From Thereva unica (lineage: Eukaryota; Arthropoda; Insecta; Diptera; Therevidae), in contig OX465282.1 in assembly GCA_949987705.1 (NCBI GenBank), positions 66,957,922 through 67,021,921 on the forward strand: a stretch of 64,000 nucleotides of DNA. The letters are read 5' to 3'. Position numbers and translations under genes: made by a program. The notes below the pieces were generated by a model, which worked only from the letters and a program-made list of their open reading frames with translations, had not been told where the DNA came from and ran no database searches. This document shows positions 41,512 to 53,699 of this stretch, one piece after another (the stretch's first letter is position 1; each line of letters begins with the position of its first letter).

Positions 41512-43739
41512 GTGATTTAGAACTCGTAGTAATTGAATAGAAAAACTTATGAAGTGAACAAATTGTTTTTAACAACTAAAAGTAAATATAAAATATGCGG
41601 ACCGTAACCACCGCCCCCTCTAGGTACGCCACTGACTAGTGGGAGATTGACTAGTATCAGAATTGATAACAAAGTAAGCAAAGTAGTAAAAAGTATAATA
41701 GTGGTTAATACACAAGATTTTTCTAGAGAATTTGTGTTTCCTCAACTAAAGCGGGGTGCGATTTCGTATTGGTGGTGCTGAAGCGCCGCTGATAAACTGG
41801 GAAGCGAATGACTTCATTTGGAAATTCCAAAGCTTTCCGGAGATATTAGCAAAACTAATCAATGTAAGGTACTTGTCAGAATTGACTTAAAAGACCAAAT
41901 TTTTCGGTAACCCCTGAGAATTCCGGGATGAACAGCAATAGGACAAGATAAATAATGTCTTCACTTCATTTAGTTTACGATAGCAGCTCGTAATTTTTAT
42001 ACTCACTACTCTGATATTGTTTGAGGGTCCCAGGTCCCAGCGCATGCGCACAGTTGTCTACGCAACTTCATTATTTTTTTACAATTAAAATTGATCTGAC
42101 CAATAATTGATTTTAGGGGACCAATTATCAGTAAATCACTACTGCTATTATTTTTTGGATTTGTGAGAAATGAGGTGATTTGTGAAAAAGTTTAATGTTT
42201 AATAAATTTTTTTCTATCAGTGACCAATTAATCAAACCAATTGGTTTTTTATAACCATTTTCTGACCTTTCAGATGGTATAATTGGTCAATCAAAATTCC
42301 ACATACGTAGTGTTTAAAACGCTGAGCCGGTTTTCTGGTGGCTTTAAAAGTCGAGTCGAAAGAGTTGGCAACGCTGCAGTCAACATTCACTGGTGACCGG
42401 GAGGCACCTCTTGAATGCAAAGAGCTAGTTCCTAAAATTAACTTTTATTTTTGACAGAAATCATATATTGAAGAATTAATTAACACATATCTTATTAAAT
42501 GTGAACAATATAGAAAACAGGCATTTATTTTGAACCTATTTTAAGTATGTGTGGGCAGTATCCATCAAATATATTAGAGTGCACATATAAGCCAATGATA
42601 TTTCAATTTAGTGTAAAACCCCCGAAGTACATGTTCCAATCTGCTTAAAACTTTTCAGTGACGATCCGTGGATGTATTTACATATATAATTGAAAGTATT
42701 TAATGAAATTCAATTCAGTTTTATATAAAAATACCGTTGCTTTAAAAATTGTTGCATGCTTTACCAAAGCACCAGCGCACATAAACGAAACGGTGTAAAT
42801 ATTAATACACTTACTGCACACGGGACAAGAATTTTCATGGAATTTCCATGGTGGTTTAAAGCTGACATGGGTAGTGTGTACGAGGCAAATATAATCAATT
42901 TCGATACTCATCAATGGTTCGAAACTGGCGCTGCTGATCTCCATGCAAATAAAGAACAAGGCCATAAAATAAGCTCTTGACAATGTTTACAAACATTTTG
43001 ATGTTTCAATAAGCCTCGTGGGATATACGTATTACGCTTGTATAATGATATTCCATGTTCCCCACATGTGTACTCAAGTATAAGAGCCTTATTGACACAT
43101 TAAGATAATTGCCCCGGCTTTTATTTAATTCCCTTGTAGATGTTGTACTTCACAAAAATTTGAATAAATAAAATATGTGCAAATGTTTGTTGTATTTTTC
43201 CTTAAAGAAAATTTTTAGATTACCTTCAAGACTTGGTGAGTTACTATTTTCCTCAAGTTTGGACCAAAGAAAAAGTTAAATAAATACATTTTCGTATTTC
43301 TGGAGGTCGAAATATGGAAGGTGTATTAAAAACTACTTCCTTATGAGATTTGCACAGTTGACATTTGAGTCCTATAGTTCCAAACCGTGTCTTCTCAAAA
43401 AAAAAAAAGAAAAAAAAAATGAGTTAGCTACACTGCTATAATCTATGACCACTTCCACAACTTTTTTATATAGCAGAATGTTAAATATTTTAAACTAGTG
43501 GGATGCTGTGCCTAGAGACTAGCCACTAATTACGATTTTTCATGGTATTCTTTCTGTTGAATAACATTTCAGACTGGATGACAATATATTAAGTGGAGAT
43601 TGTGAAGAATCACGAAAACATTAAAACAAATAACTTGAAAAACTAACGGATCTTTCATGTAGATGCTGCTGAAAGAATTATACAATAATTACCCGCCAAA
43701 AATTTGAAAGAATTGATATATTTTAATTGCACCCCATCT
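41512..43739. other. 2.2-kb stretch with no recognised gene
   Basis: AT-rich. CCAATTAT/ATAATTGG-type short inverted motifs cluster at 42090-42300, possibly an eroded MITE. Open frames at 42232-42420, 42678-42983 and 42756-42980 are short, overlap each other on opposite strands and have no recognised motif. The A-rich run at 43399-43420 could be a retroposon tail. Confidence 0.4.
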
Positions 43740-43804
43740 ATGACAAAGAATAGTGAACACTCCATCTATAGTCCATGGAAATGGCACTTTAAAGTTGGAA
43801 AAAT

Positions 43805-44505
43805 TCAGGACAAGTTTTTATTTTTGATCAGAGCAGGACATTCACAAAGAATATGTGTGGAAGTCTCGTCGCCTTCCAAGCAGAGTCGGCATTCTGTTTC
43901 TTGAGACAGTCCTAGGTTGTGGAGGTGGTACCGTAGTCCTACATGGCCAGTGAGATATCCCACCAGCAGCCTTAGGTCCGCTCTGTTTAGAGTAATAGTG
44001 CCCCTTTAGGCAAAGGGTCTTATAAGATCTTTAGCCTGTCTAAGACCTGGCACTGACTCCCAATAGGCTAGGTTTATTCTCTTAATCCACTCTTCTATCA
44101 AGGACTTGGAGGTGGACCAAGAGATGCCACAGAAGGGTTCTGGGCCCTGGAACAAAGTCTCAGACCCCTCCCTCGCGAGGCTGTCTGCATCCTCATTTCC
44201 TTCGATAGCCCAGTGTCCGGGGACCCAGCAGAGTGAGACCTTGTTTCTTCTGGTCAGGCTCTGAAGTACGTCAAAACACCCTCTACTATTTTGGAAGAAA
44301 ACTTCCACGTTGAGAGTGCCTTGATGGCAGCTTGGCTGTCAGAAAAGATTTTAATGTTGGCGCCTTTCAGACCTTTCGCAAGGTGGAGCCTAGCGCAGGT
44401 CGCAATGGCATGTATTTCAGTCTGGAAAACAGAGGGCCACTTACCCATTGCAATCGAGACCTTGGAGTTGTGTCCTGCGACACCAGCTCCTATGCCATGT
44501 TCCAT
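43805..44505 (-). pseudogene. LOA-like RNase H and C-terminal zinc-like region
   Basis: The RNase H blocks are TEIHAIATCARLHL, IKIFSDSQAAIKAL and VSLCWVPGHWAIEGNEDADS, split by a frameshift near 44280. Downstream, after a stop at 44006, the degenerate frame still reads LLVGYLTGHVGLRYHL and ETECRLCLEGDETSTHILC. This is the Cys/His tail common to RNase H-bearing LINEs. Catalytic Asp/Glu residues are present in the visible blocks. Confidence 0.8.
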
Positions 44506-44666
44506 CTTTGACCCGTCAGTAAACCAGTGGAGATGTTTTGGATCCCCAGGAAGAATAATTTCCTCCCACTCAGAGCGATCGGGATTTCGCTCTGAATTTC
44601 CTTTGGAACCGCAGTTGACTAACCATATGGTCGGATACGCGGCAGATGGAAATGCTTGGGATATCT

Positions 44667-46265
44667 TTAAGGATATCCATGTGGTCTTTGACCGGATGAG
44701 CCCAGTTGGATGATATTTGAAGTCTCAAGCAAGGCACTTATGGCAGCGGATTTCCACATAAAGAGATGCAATGGGGTCAATCCAATGATTACTTCCATTG
44801 CAGCTGTGGGACAGGTCCACATAGCTCCGGTAATGCAGAGGCAAGCAAGCCGTTGCAGCTTGCTGCACTTGAGGATCGACGTAACCTGTTTAGTCTTGAG
44901 CAACCAAACTATAGCAGCATAAGTGACAACAGGTTTAACGATCGTATTGTACATCCAGTACATCATTTGTGGTGTAAGACCCCATGTCTTACCCAGAAGT
45001 CTTTTGCAGGCCCATATGGCCCTTGTGGCTTTGCTGATGACGTAGTTAAGTTGAGCGTTCCAGTTCAGCCTCTTATCTAAATTTACTCCCAAATATTTGA
45101 CTGAGTCTGAGTACTCAACTGTGGTATCCTGGATACAGATAGGACCTAGGTCCACTTTGTAGCGTTTGGAAAAAAGTTCCAGGAAAGCCTTATTTGGGTT
45201 GATTGACAGACCCTCGTTGGTACACTATCTTTGAACTTCTCGCAGTGCCGTTCTCATGACCTCTGTAATGGTCAAGTCAAACTTCCCAGAGATAATGATG
45301 ACAAGATCAGCTGCATAACCGATGACATCGAAACCAGATTCAGATAGTTTGATCAAGAGTTCATCCACAACTAGTGACCAGAGTAACGGGGATAAGACTC
45401 CACCTTGAGGGCACCCCTTAATAGCCTTAACACTAATGGTGGAGCCATCTAGGGTAGAAGAAATGTCACGATCTGCAAGCATGGTATTTATCCACTCAAT
45501 CGTGTGAGGATCCAAATTTCTGAGAGCCAGTGCTCTGGAGATAGAATCATAGCCAGTGTTATCGAAAGCACCGTCGATGTCAAGAAACGCGCATAGGGCA
45601 GTTTCTTTAGCGAGGAAGGCTTTTTCGATTTTACTGACCAGGTGGTGTAAAGCAACCTCTGTTGATTTACCCTTAGAGTAAGCGAACTGGGAGCTATGTA
45701 GAAGGAGAGAGAGCTCCAGTTTGCACCTAATATGAAGGTCTAGCAGCCTTTCCAGTGTTTTCAAAAGAAAAGAGGTTAAGCTGATAGGTCTGTACGATTT
45801 AGGCAGCTCGAGGGGCCTGTTGTCCTGTTTCGGGATAAAATCGGGATAAAAACCACCACGACTTTCCTCCAAATGGTTGGAATGTATCCCCAATTGAAGC
45901 TGGCTCTAAAGAGGCAGACCAGGTTGTTGAGGATCAGATCAAGGCCTTTCTGAAGAAGTGCCGGAAAAATTCCGTCTCCTCCGGAGGACTTATAGGGTTG
46001 AAAAGAAGCCACTGCCCATTTTACCTTGTCACCGTCGAAGATATTCCCTGAAAGACTGCGGGAATAGCGGTCTGGGATGGTCCTATGACTACACCCAGCA
46101 TCCAATACATAAGCGGTCTGGAGGATTTACCCTGGAAAGGGCTCTCTGAGCAGGTACCTTAAGGTTTCCTTAAGGTTTAAGGTGTTAGAGGTGTAGTAGC
46201 CATCCTCCTTTTTGAGAAGGCCCACTCCGTTGAAGGAGTCAAGTTGCAAGTTGTATGACTGTCAG
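44667..46265 (-). pseudogene. LOA-like reverse transcriptase with altered active site
   Basis: Pieces in order from the right: GLLKKEDGYYTSNT and LRYLLREPFPG (about 46250-46140), FQPYKSSGGDGIFPALLQKG, SYRPISLTSFLLKTLERL, SSQFAYSKGKSTEVALHHLV, FLDIDGAFDNTGYDSI, KGCPQGGVLSPLLWSLVVDE, then GYAADLVIIISG. The usual active site is GYADDLV; here the first catalytic Asp is Ala. The thumb reads VKYLGVNLDKRLNW. A frameshift lies near 45790-45890 and a stop separates 45225 from 45155. The function would have been target-primed reverse transcription. Confidence 0.82.
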
Positions 46266-46392
46266 TTGCAATTAAAGATTTCACTCTTGTTACTTTCAGA
46301 TGATTGTCACTTATGAAATAGCAATTCTTAATGAAATAGCACAATGTATACTTTTATAAACTTTAAAACTACAGACAAACTTCTATGAACAC

Positions 46393-48164
46393 TAGGGTGA
46401 CCGTAGTGATAAGGGAGAATTTTTTGAGTGAAATTTTGCCAACGGGAACCCCACAAAATGATCAGCCTTTGCAGATTTTAAGATAGCCAAAATTTTAGCA
46501 CGATTGGAGCACGTTAAACCGTGCCGCTACTCGCACAAAGTTGGCAAAATCTCCATTTTTTGCTGAACGGCGGAGTTTCAGAGTCATATCTCCAGAACAG
46601 TCCATTCTACACCCACGGGTAATGTCTTAAATTAAAGGTAATACTGTTCTACATAGTTTTTATTCATATATATTTACCGTTACTTGTCGCCAAAAGGAGC
46701 TATAACAGCCTTTGTCACCAAAAACGTGTACCTCTAGGAACAAACTTCGAATATTATTTTTGATGACTAATCTTTATTTTAGTCTTTAATGTTTATTTAA
46801 AGAAAACTCTTATATTTAAGTAAGTGCATAATTCATTGAGGAAAATGAAAAATAGGTTCTCTAAGAAGTTAAATATACATATAATGATCTATTCTAGAGC
46901 TTTGCTTAAAGTGGATTTGGAGACATCAGGATACAGCTGTCGGCACTTGCTGACTAGTTGAAGAACATATTGCTTTTGATCCTCATCTTTGGTCAGAAGA
47001 TTATTGAAATCAGTTATTAATTTGACTCCTCGTTCGGCCATATCATTTACAACCTTCAATGATTGGACGATCCTGTATCCTTCTTTGAAATGAGCATTTT
47101 CAGGCCAGGTACTGGGAGGATCTTTGAGAAAATCTGTGTTGATATGAAAACGCTCAAAGAAATTCATTGTCTCCTTAGTAATTAAATTGGACAATCCTGC
47201 TTCAACTAATTGTTTCAATTGTTGTTTTTGAAGCTTTGGATTTACAACTCTAGAATGTTGTGACTCAATCTCGGAGCTCTCAAGCAGTTTGTTTGCCATT
47301 TTTGATTTTTCTTCATTGGTAATTGTTGGATCAAAGAACGCAAGAGCTACTAATTCGGCATTCAAATACCATAAATGGTTAGAAAATTTTGCTAGAGCTT
47401 TCTCAGAGATATCCTTGTCAGTCTCTTGGTAGTCAAAAAAACTTTGCAAAAATCCAGGTCTTGTTTGGGAGCCAGATGAGCTCTGGGAGCACTGAACCAA
47501 GCTTTGCAGTATACTTTGACGAGAAAAATACAAATAGCACCCAAAGAAATGTGTTCCTCGTTACTCATCTTGAATTGTCCGGGGAAAAGGAATATTTTCA
47601 AACAGTAAATAGCCTTAGCCATCCACCTAGCGTGATGAATGGCACCTGGTGTTCTAAATCCAAATTCATTACCGTCGAGGGCTCCAAACAACACCATAAC
47701 CAACTGTAATAGCTCTTTATAGTCGTCTCTGGTTTGGCATTCCGTTAATTTTGTCTTGAAATCATCAGCAATGTTCGCAATTTCATTTGGGGTTAAATGA
47801 TTTTTCACAATTTCGTCTGGTTCCTAGAGGTACCAGATCACGTTTTTGGCGACAAAGGCTGTTATAGCTCCTTTTGACGACAAGTAACGATAAATATGTA
47901 TAAATATAAATTATGTAGAACAAAATTACCTTTAATTTAAGACATTACCCGTGGGTGTAGAATGGACTGTTCTGGAGATATGACTCTGAAACTCCGGCGT
48001 TCAGCAAAAAAATGGAGATTTTGCCAACTTTGAGCGAGTAGCGGCACGGTTTAACGTGCTCCAATCGTGCTAAAACTTTGGCTATCTAAAAATCTGCAAA
48101 GGGTGATCATTTTGTGGGGTTCCCGTTGATAAAATTCCGACATCGATTTCTTACGGTCACCCTA
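46393..48164 (-). mobile_element. TIR transposon with 8-bp TSD, longer copy 2 (hAT-like)
   Basis: The ends TAGGGTGACCGTA and TACGGTCACCCTA with long arms (about 46393-46755 and 47815-48164) match the element at 4045-5406. The exact 8-bp duplication ATGAACAC flanks it (46385-46392, 48165-48172). It encodes a longer version of the same protein on the minus strand. The copy is in inverse orientation to copy 1, and the arms of the two copies are near-identical. Confidence 0.88.
46889..47808 (-). pseudogene. Protein of the 8-bp-TSD transposon (putative transposase, frameshifted)
   Basis: Two overlapping frames (47392-47808 and 46889-47533) together give about 300 aa. The N-terminal part has LFGALDGNEFGF, GAIHHARWMAKAIYCLKIF and CKAWFSAPRAHLAPKQDL. 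The C-terminal part has HLWYLNAELVALAFFD, NDMAERGVKLITDFNNLLTK and a final KSTLSKALE. The HARWM block recalls the R-W of hAT transposases, but I cannot place a DDE triad, so the function is inferred from context. A single frameshift near 47440 separates the pieces. The right part also occurs in copy 1. Confidence 0.65.
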
Positions 48165-48321
48165 ATGAACACTTATAGTAATCATCCCGTCAAAGTAGAA
48201 AAATTTTGTATTTTGGTAGTATTCACAACTGACTAACTATTTACACAGTTATAAATATGAAAATTTGACTAAGATAAAACTGAAATAGCAATTTTGAAAT
48301 TAGACTAAGATAATTCAAACT

Positions 48322-48386
48322 TTTATCACAAACTGAATACGTCCATATTTTGCTAGATAGTTAACACAACTAAATAAAGCACCTGA
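48322..48386 (+). repeat. Half-arm of the palindromic element seen at 62 kb
   Basis: ATCACAAACTGAATACGTCC, then ATATTTTGCTAGATAG and AATAAAGCAC, match 62088-62150 closely. Here only one arm segment is present, directly before the LINE fragment, so it is a truncated copy. Confidence 0.7.
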
Positions 48387-49270
48387 CTGGTGCACCTTGA
48401 ACAAACTGCAACTTAACACCAGCAAATGTCATGCAATTATCTTCTCCCGCTTAAAAAACACACAGAACCATAACTAATATCTCAATGGCATAATGTTGAA
48501 TCAGGTTGATCATATCGTAGATCTAGGCGTCGTCCTAGACAAAAAACTCAATTTCAACCTGCATTACGATAATATAATTGCCAGAGCCAACAAACTTCTT
48601 GGTTTCATTAAGAGGAGAGCCAAAGAATTCGGTAATGTATGGGTCGCAAAAACATTCTTCTGTTCTTTAGTCCGCCCTATCCTGGAATATGCGTGTCCTA
48701 CATATCTGGGATCCTATATTCCAAGTGAGAGTAGGAGGATCGAATCCATTCAAAAGAGATTTCTTTTTTTTTCCCTGAGACATTTACACAACCCCCATGA
48801 CTACCAAACCCTGCCGCACTACTTGGACAGGCTCAAAGTGCTAGATTTCATGCCGTTGTCTAGCAGGAGAAAACTGCTCATATCTTTCGTTGCCTTTGAC
48901 GTCCTAAGTGGAAAGCTTAAAGTGCAGTTTCTGTCGGACAGAATCAAATTCAATGATGTAGTTCGACACACACGACACACTAAACTACTTAGGGAATATC
49001 CACACCGCACCGATTACGCAAGGAACGAGCCCGTCAACAGATGCTGTATGGTTTTTAATAGCCATAGATCCTCTTTCTCCCCTTCACTCAACAAGGCATC
49101 CTATAAAAAAATACTCAGATCCCTACTAACACAACCCGCTTGACAATTGTATGTTTTTAGTAGCTATCAGTAGTTATAGTAATATTACTCGTATATTATA
49201 TGTATTATAAAAGACTGTACACTATGTTTTAATCTAAGTATTATACCTAGTTTAAGTGTGCCTTGTTTGG
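48387..49270 (+). pseudogene. Jockey-like LINE RT C-terminal fragment
   Basis: Starts abruptly in the RT palm/thumb (LNKLQLNTSKCHAIIFSR, about 48395-48450). After one stop it continues as 216 aa (48493-49143) with VDHIVDLGVVLDKKLNFN, LVRPILEYACPTYLG and ESIQKRFLFFSLRHL, the usual C-terminal half of Jockey-group ORF2. A natural stop at 49141-49143 is followed by ~120 bp of AT-rich 3' sequence. The endonuclease and catalytic core are missing. It is similar in kind to the fragment at 682-2700. Confidence 0.8.
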
Positions 49271-49309
49271 CGAATTAATCCTTACTAATATTATAAATGC
49301 GAAAGTAAC

Positions 49310-49310
<1 letters not shown>

Positions 49311-49346
<36 letters not shown>
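49311..49346. repeat. (CTGT)n microsatellite
   Basis: About nine CTGT units near the 5' end of the Helitron-like element, where this family usually has a microsatellite. Confidence 0.95.
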
Positions 49347-49519
49347 TACGCTTTCACGCCTAAACCACTAAACCGATTTTGATGAAATTTGCAACAGACA
49401 TAGTTTAGACCTTGGAGACGGACATAGGCTACTTTTTATGGAGAACAAAAGGGTTGAAGGGGGTGAAATGGGGTTCAATAAGTTGCAAGGGGATTTTTTT
49501 CTATTGTATAAAAAGTAAC

Positions 49520-52500
49520 TGACTGACAGACAACGCACAACTTAAACCGCTAGAGCTAAAGGCCTGAAATTTTGACTGTGCATCCCTATAATGGCGTGGA
49601 CATCCACTAAAAAGCGATTTTTCGAAATTCATCCCCTAAGGGGGTGAAATGGGGTTTATCCAAACCGCTGGAGCTATAGGGCTGAAATTTGGACAGTGCA
49701 TCCCTATAATGACGTTTACATCCACTAAAAAACGATTTTTTGAAATTCATACCCTAAGGGGGTGAAATGGGGTTTATCCAAACCGTTGGAGCTATAGGGC
49801 TGAAATTTTGACAGTGCATCCCTATAATGGCGTGGACATCCACTAAGAAGCGGATTTTCGAAATTCATCCCCTAAGGGGGTGAAATAAGGTTTACCCAAA
49901 CCGCTGGAGCTATAGGGCTGAAATTTTGACAGTGCATCCCTATAATGACGTTTACATCCACTAAAAAGCGATTTTTCGAAATTCATCCCCTAAGGGGGTG
50001 AAATGGGGTTTATCCAAACCGTTGGAGCTATAGGGCTGAAATTTTGACAGTGCATCCCTATAATGGCGTGGACATCCACTAAGAAGCGATTTTTCGAAAT
50101 TCATCCCCTAAGGGGGTGAAATGGGGTTTATCCAAACCGTTGGAGCTATAGGGCTGAAATTTTGATAGTGCATCCCTATAATGGCGTGGACATCCACTAA
50201 GAAACGATTTTTCGAAATTCATCCCCTAAGGGGGTGAACTGGGGTTTATCCAAACCGTTGGAGCTATAGGGCTGAAATTTTGACAGTGCATCCCTATAAT
50301 GGCGTGGACATCCACTAAGAAGCGATTTTTCGAAATTCATCCCCTAAGCGGGTTTACCCAAACCGCTGGAGCTACAGCGCTGAAATTTTGACAGTGCATC
50401 CCTATAATGACGTTTACATCCACTAAAAAGCGATTTTTCGAAATTCATCCCCTAAGGGGGTGAAATGGGGTTTATCCAAACCGTTGGAGCTATAGGGCTG
50501 AAATTTTGACAGTGCATCCCTATAATGGCGTGGACATCCACTAAGAAGCGATTTTTCGAAATTCATCCCCTAAGGGGGTGAAATGGGGTTTATGCAAACC
50601 GTTGGAGCTATAGGGCTGAAATTTTGATAGTGCATCCCTATAATGGCGTGGACATCCACTAAGAAACGATTTTTCGAAATTCATCCCCTAAGGGGGTGAA
50701 ATGGGGTTTATCCAAACCGTTGGAGCTATAGGGCTGAAATTTTGACAGTGCATCCCTATAATGGCGTGGACATCCACTAAGCAGCGATTTTTCGAAATTC
50801 ATCCCCTAAGCGGGTTTACCCAAACCGCTGGAGCTACAGGGCTGAAATTTTGACAGTGCATCCCTATAATGACGTTTACATCCACTAAAAAGCGATTTTT
50901 CGAAATTCATCCCCTAAGGGGGTGAAATGGGGTTTATCCAAACCGTTGGAGCTATAGGGCTGAAATTTTGACAGTGCATCCCTATAATGGCGTGGACATC
51001 CACTAAGAAGCGATTTTTCGAAATTCATCCCCTAAGGGGGTGAAATGGGGTTTATGCAAACCGTTGGAGCTATAGGGCTGAAATTTTGATAGTGCATCCC
51101 TATAATGGCGTGGACATCCACTAAGAAACGATTTTTCGAAATTCATCCCCTAAGGGGGTGAAATGGGGTTTATCCAAACCGTTGGAGCTATAGGGCTGAA
51201 ATTTTGACAGTGCATCCCTATAATGGCGTGGACATCCACTAAGAAGCGATTTTTCGAAATTCATCCCCTAAGCGGGTTTACCCAAACCGCTGGAGCTACA
51301 GGGCTGAAAGTTTGACAGTGCATCCCTATAATGACGTTTACATCCACTAAAAAGCGATTTTTCGAAATTCATTCCCTAAGGGGGTGAAATGGGGTTTATC
51401 CAAACCGTTGGAGCTATAGGGCTGAAATTTTGACAGTGCATCTCTATAATGGCGTGGACATCCACTAAGCAGCGATTTTTCGAAATTCATCCCCTAAGCG
51501 GGTTTACCCAAACCGCTGGAGCTATAGGGCTGAAAGTTTGACAGTGCATCCCTATAATGACGTTTACATCCACTAAAAAGCGATTTTTCGAAATTCATTC
51601 CCTAAGGGGGTGAAATGGGGTTTATCCAAACCGTTGGAGCTATAGGGCTGAAATTTTGACAGTGCATCTCTATAATGGCGTGGACATCCACTATAAAGCA
51701 ATTTTTCGAAATTCATCCCTTAAGGGGGTGAAATAGGGTTTATCCAAACCGCTGGAGCTATAGAATTGAAATTTTAACAGTGCATCCCTATAATGACGCG
51801 GACATCCACTAAAGAGCGATTTTTCGAAATTCATCCCCTAAGGGTGTGAAATGGGGTTTAAACAAACCTCTAAAGCTATACGGCTGAAATTTTGACAGTG
51901 CATCCCTATAATGACGTTTACATCCACTAAAGAGCGATTTTTCGAAATTCATCCCCTAAGGGTGTGAAATGGGGTTTTTACAAACCGCTAAAGCTATAGG
52001 GCTGAAATTTGGACAGTGCATCTCTATAATGAAGTGGACATCCACTATAAAGCGATTTTTCGAAATTCTTCCCCTAAGGGGGTGAAATGGGGTTTATCCA
52101 AACCGCTGGAGCTATAGGGCTGAAATTTTGACAGTGCATCCCCTTAATGACATGGACATCCACTAAGAAGCGATTTTTCGAAATTTATCCCCTAATGGGG
52201 TGAAATGGGATTAACCCACACCGCTGAAGCTGGAGGGCTCTAATTTTGACCGTGCATCACTACAATGACGTGGGCATCCACTTAGGGACGATTGAATCCC
52301 CTAAGGGGGTTAAATGGGGTTAAGCCAAACCGCTGGAGCTAAACGGCTGAAATTTTGACAGTGCATCGTGGACATTTACTAAGAAGCGATTTTTCGAAAT
52401 TCATCCCCTAAAGGGGTAAAATTTGGTTTACCAAACTACTGGAACTACAGGGTTGAAATTTGGACAGTGCATCCCTATAATGACATGGACATCCACTAAG

Positions 52501-52620
52501 AGGCGAGTATTCGAAATTCATCCCCTAAGGGGATGAAATGGGGTTAACCCAAACCTCTGAAGCAGAAGGGCTGAAATTTTGACAGTGCATCCCTATAATC
52601 ACGTAGAAATGAATGACTCG
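49520..52620. repeat. 118-bp satellite array (~26 units) with a 462-bp higher-order repeat
   Basis: CATCCCTATAATG recurs at 49581, 49699, 49817, 49935 and onwards with a 118-bp period. Unit variants are GGCGTGGACATCC and GACGTTTACATCC. Units carrying CCCCTAAGCGGGTTTACCC, with a ~10-bp deletion, occur at 50341, 50803, 51265 and 51491. The spacing of 462 bp (three 118-bp units plus one 108-bp unit) shows a four-unit higher-order repeat. Units at both edges (before 49700 and after 51700) are more diverged, as in arrays that expand from the middle. Confidence 0.92.
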
Positions 52621-52958
52621 AAATTCACTTTATTTAATATTCATTTGTGATTGCTTCATAATTTCTTACATCCACGTAAATAGGCGAACAAACTTAACGA
52701 ACGTTCGGCAAACCCTAAAATGTCACTTTTCTTGATGACATATACATGCCAATCTACTTTAAAACTTGCAGATTTGTTGAGGAGAGGTGATATTCGCAGT
52801 AATTTGTTTACCATATTTATTAAAAAAATGCACTATAATAAACCCTTTTTAGGGATAATAACAGCTGACTTTTTTGTTGGTTTCTTTTTTTAAGGAAAAC
52901 ATTGCACATAATAAACAGTTTTTAAAGGCGTTGCAAGGCACGCGGGTTTTATGCTAGT

Positions 52959-53191
52959 AAATAAATAAATTTTTTAGTCAAAATTCTCGAGTCAAACCAT
53001 AGTTTTTTGCCTCTAAACTCTGGTTAATGAAGAGTTAAACTCGACCTAAAAATACGTCATTTTACACTTAAATTTTGTCAATTTTCCTGGACCCCCCTTT
53101 GTTTCTGCCTTACTAAGGGGTATTCCATACATCCCAGACCCCCCGGTGTTTTAACCCCCCCCCCCCCCGAAATTTTTTCCTGGGTACGGCC
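52959..53191. other. Spacer with a C-rich run
   Basis: No gene. A C-homopolymer of about 13 bases at 53154-53168 follows two CCCCCC-rich stretches. Confidence 0.5.
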
Positions 53192-53282
53192 TTGATAGTA
53201 CTTGTCATAGCTCAAAGGGTTAGAGAGATTGTCTGTGAGATCCGTAGGGTGCGAGTTCGATCCTTGGGTTCGCGGTGCTTTT
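53192..53282 (+). repeat. tRNA-derived SINE head, copy 1
   Basis: Pol III box A-like TAGCTCAAAGGGTTAGAG (about 53208) and box B GAGTTCGATCC (53253-53263) are spaced as in a tRNA. A T-run follows, which could be a terminator. It does not fold into a clean tRNA and has an inverted relative at 53570-53656, so SINE is preferred over a tRNA gene. Confidence 0.65.
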
Positions 53283-53569
53283 TTTTCTATATATCGACAA
53301 AATAATTATTTTTTAATTTCCTTCGGGGAATTTTGTTCCATATTAAACAAGTTTTCGACGTGAATACGTCTGTAAATTTGCTTCCAGAACAAAAGCCGAT
53401 GAGAACGAAATTTGAACGAATATGGCGAAATTTGCAGCTCAAAAAACTATTGTTTATATCGAATAAAGAAATATACCGTGACGTGGATGAAGAATCAAAG
53501 AATTTTATTGTTTACAATTAATTTCCCCGATATCAATGGCAACTCAACTTATATAGAAAAAAGCACCGC

Positions 53570-53656
53570 GAGCCCAGGGATCGAACTCGCACCCCACAGA
53601 TCCCACAGACAAGAATACTTCTCTCTAGCCCTTTGCGCTATGTCAAGTACTATCGG
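53570..53656 (-). repeat. tRNA-derived SINE head, copy 2 (inverted)
   Basis: The reverse complement reads ATAGCGCAAAGGGCTAGAGA, then GTGCGAGTTCGATCCC, then a CTCGCGGTGC end, closely matching copy 1. The two copies face each other across ~290 bp, and their flanks (TATATA...GGGGAAAT) also show inverted similarity. Confidence 0.65.
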
Positions 53657-53699
53657 CCGCTGACCTATATGTTAATAAATCATTTCAGAAAGAAGAACA

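Larger units (their letters stand above)
43740..46265 (-). mobile_element. LOA/I-group LINE with RNase H, 5'-truncated
   Basis: Minus-strand LINE: RT (44667-46265), then RNase H and a C-terminal Cys/His region (about 43805-44505). LINEs with a C-terminal RNase H belong to the I/LOA/R1 groups; the order and wording suggest LOA. The endonuclease is missing. Several stops and frame changes are present. It abuts the hAT-like element at 46393 on its 5' side. Confidence 0.8.
49283..52958 (+). mobile_element. Helitron-like (Helentron/Lep1-type) non-autonomous element with satellite
   Basis: The 5' start ACTAATATTATAAATGCGAA followed by AGTAACT(CTGT)n is the signature start of a common insect Helitron-like family. 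The 3' end GCACGCGGGTTTTATGCTAGT ends in CTAG, fitting the CTRR rule. No inverted terminal repeats and no coding capacity are seen. Nearly all of the interior is a 118-bp satellite. The family name is from memory of its ends. Confidence 0.7.

Noticed and set aside
42232..42983. Short open frames in the 41.5-43.7 kb gap as host genes
   Set aside because: They overlap on opposite strands, have no recognised motif and no splice or poly(A) context.
49311..52620. Regular direct repeats that superficially recall a CRISPR array
   Set aside because: The 118-bp units are contiguous and carry no unique spacers; the context is an insect transposon region.
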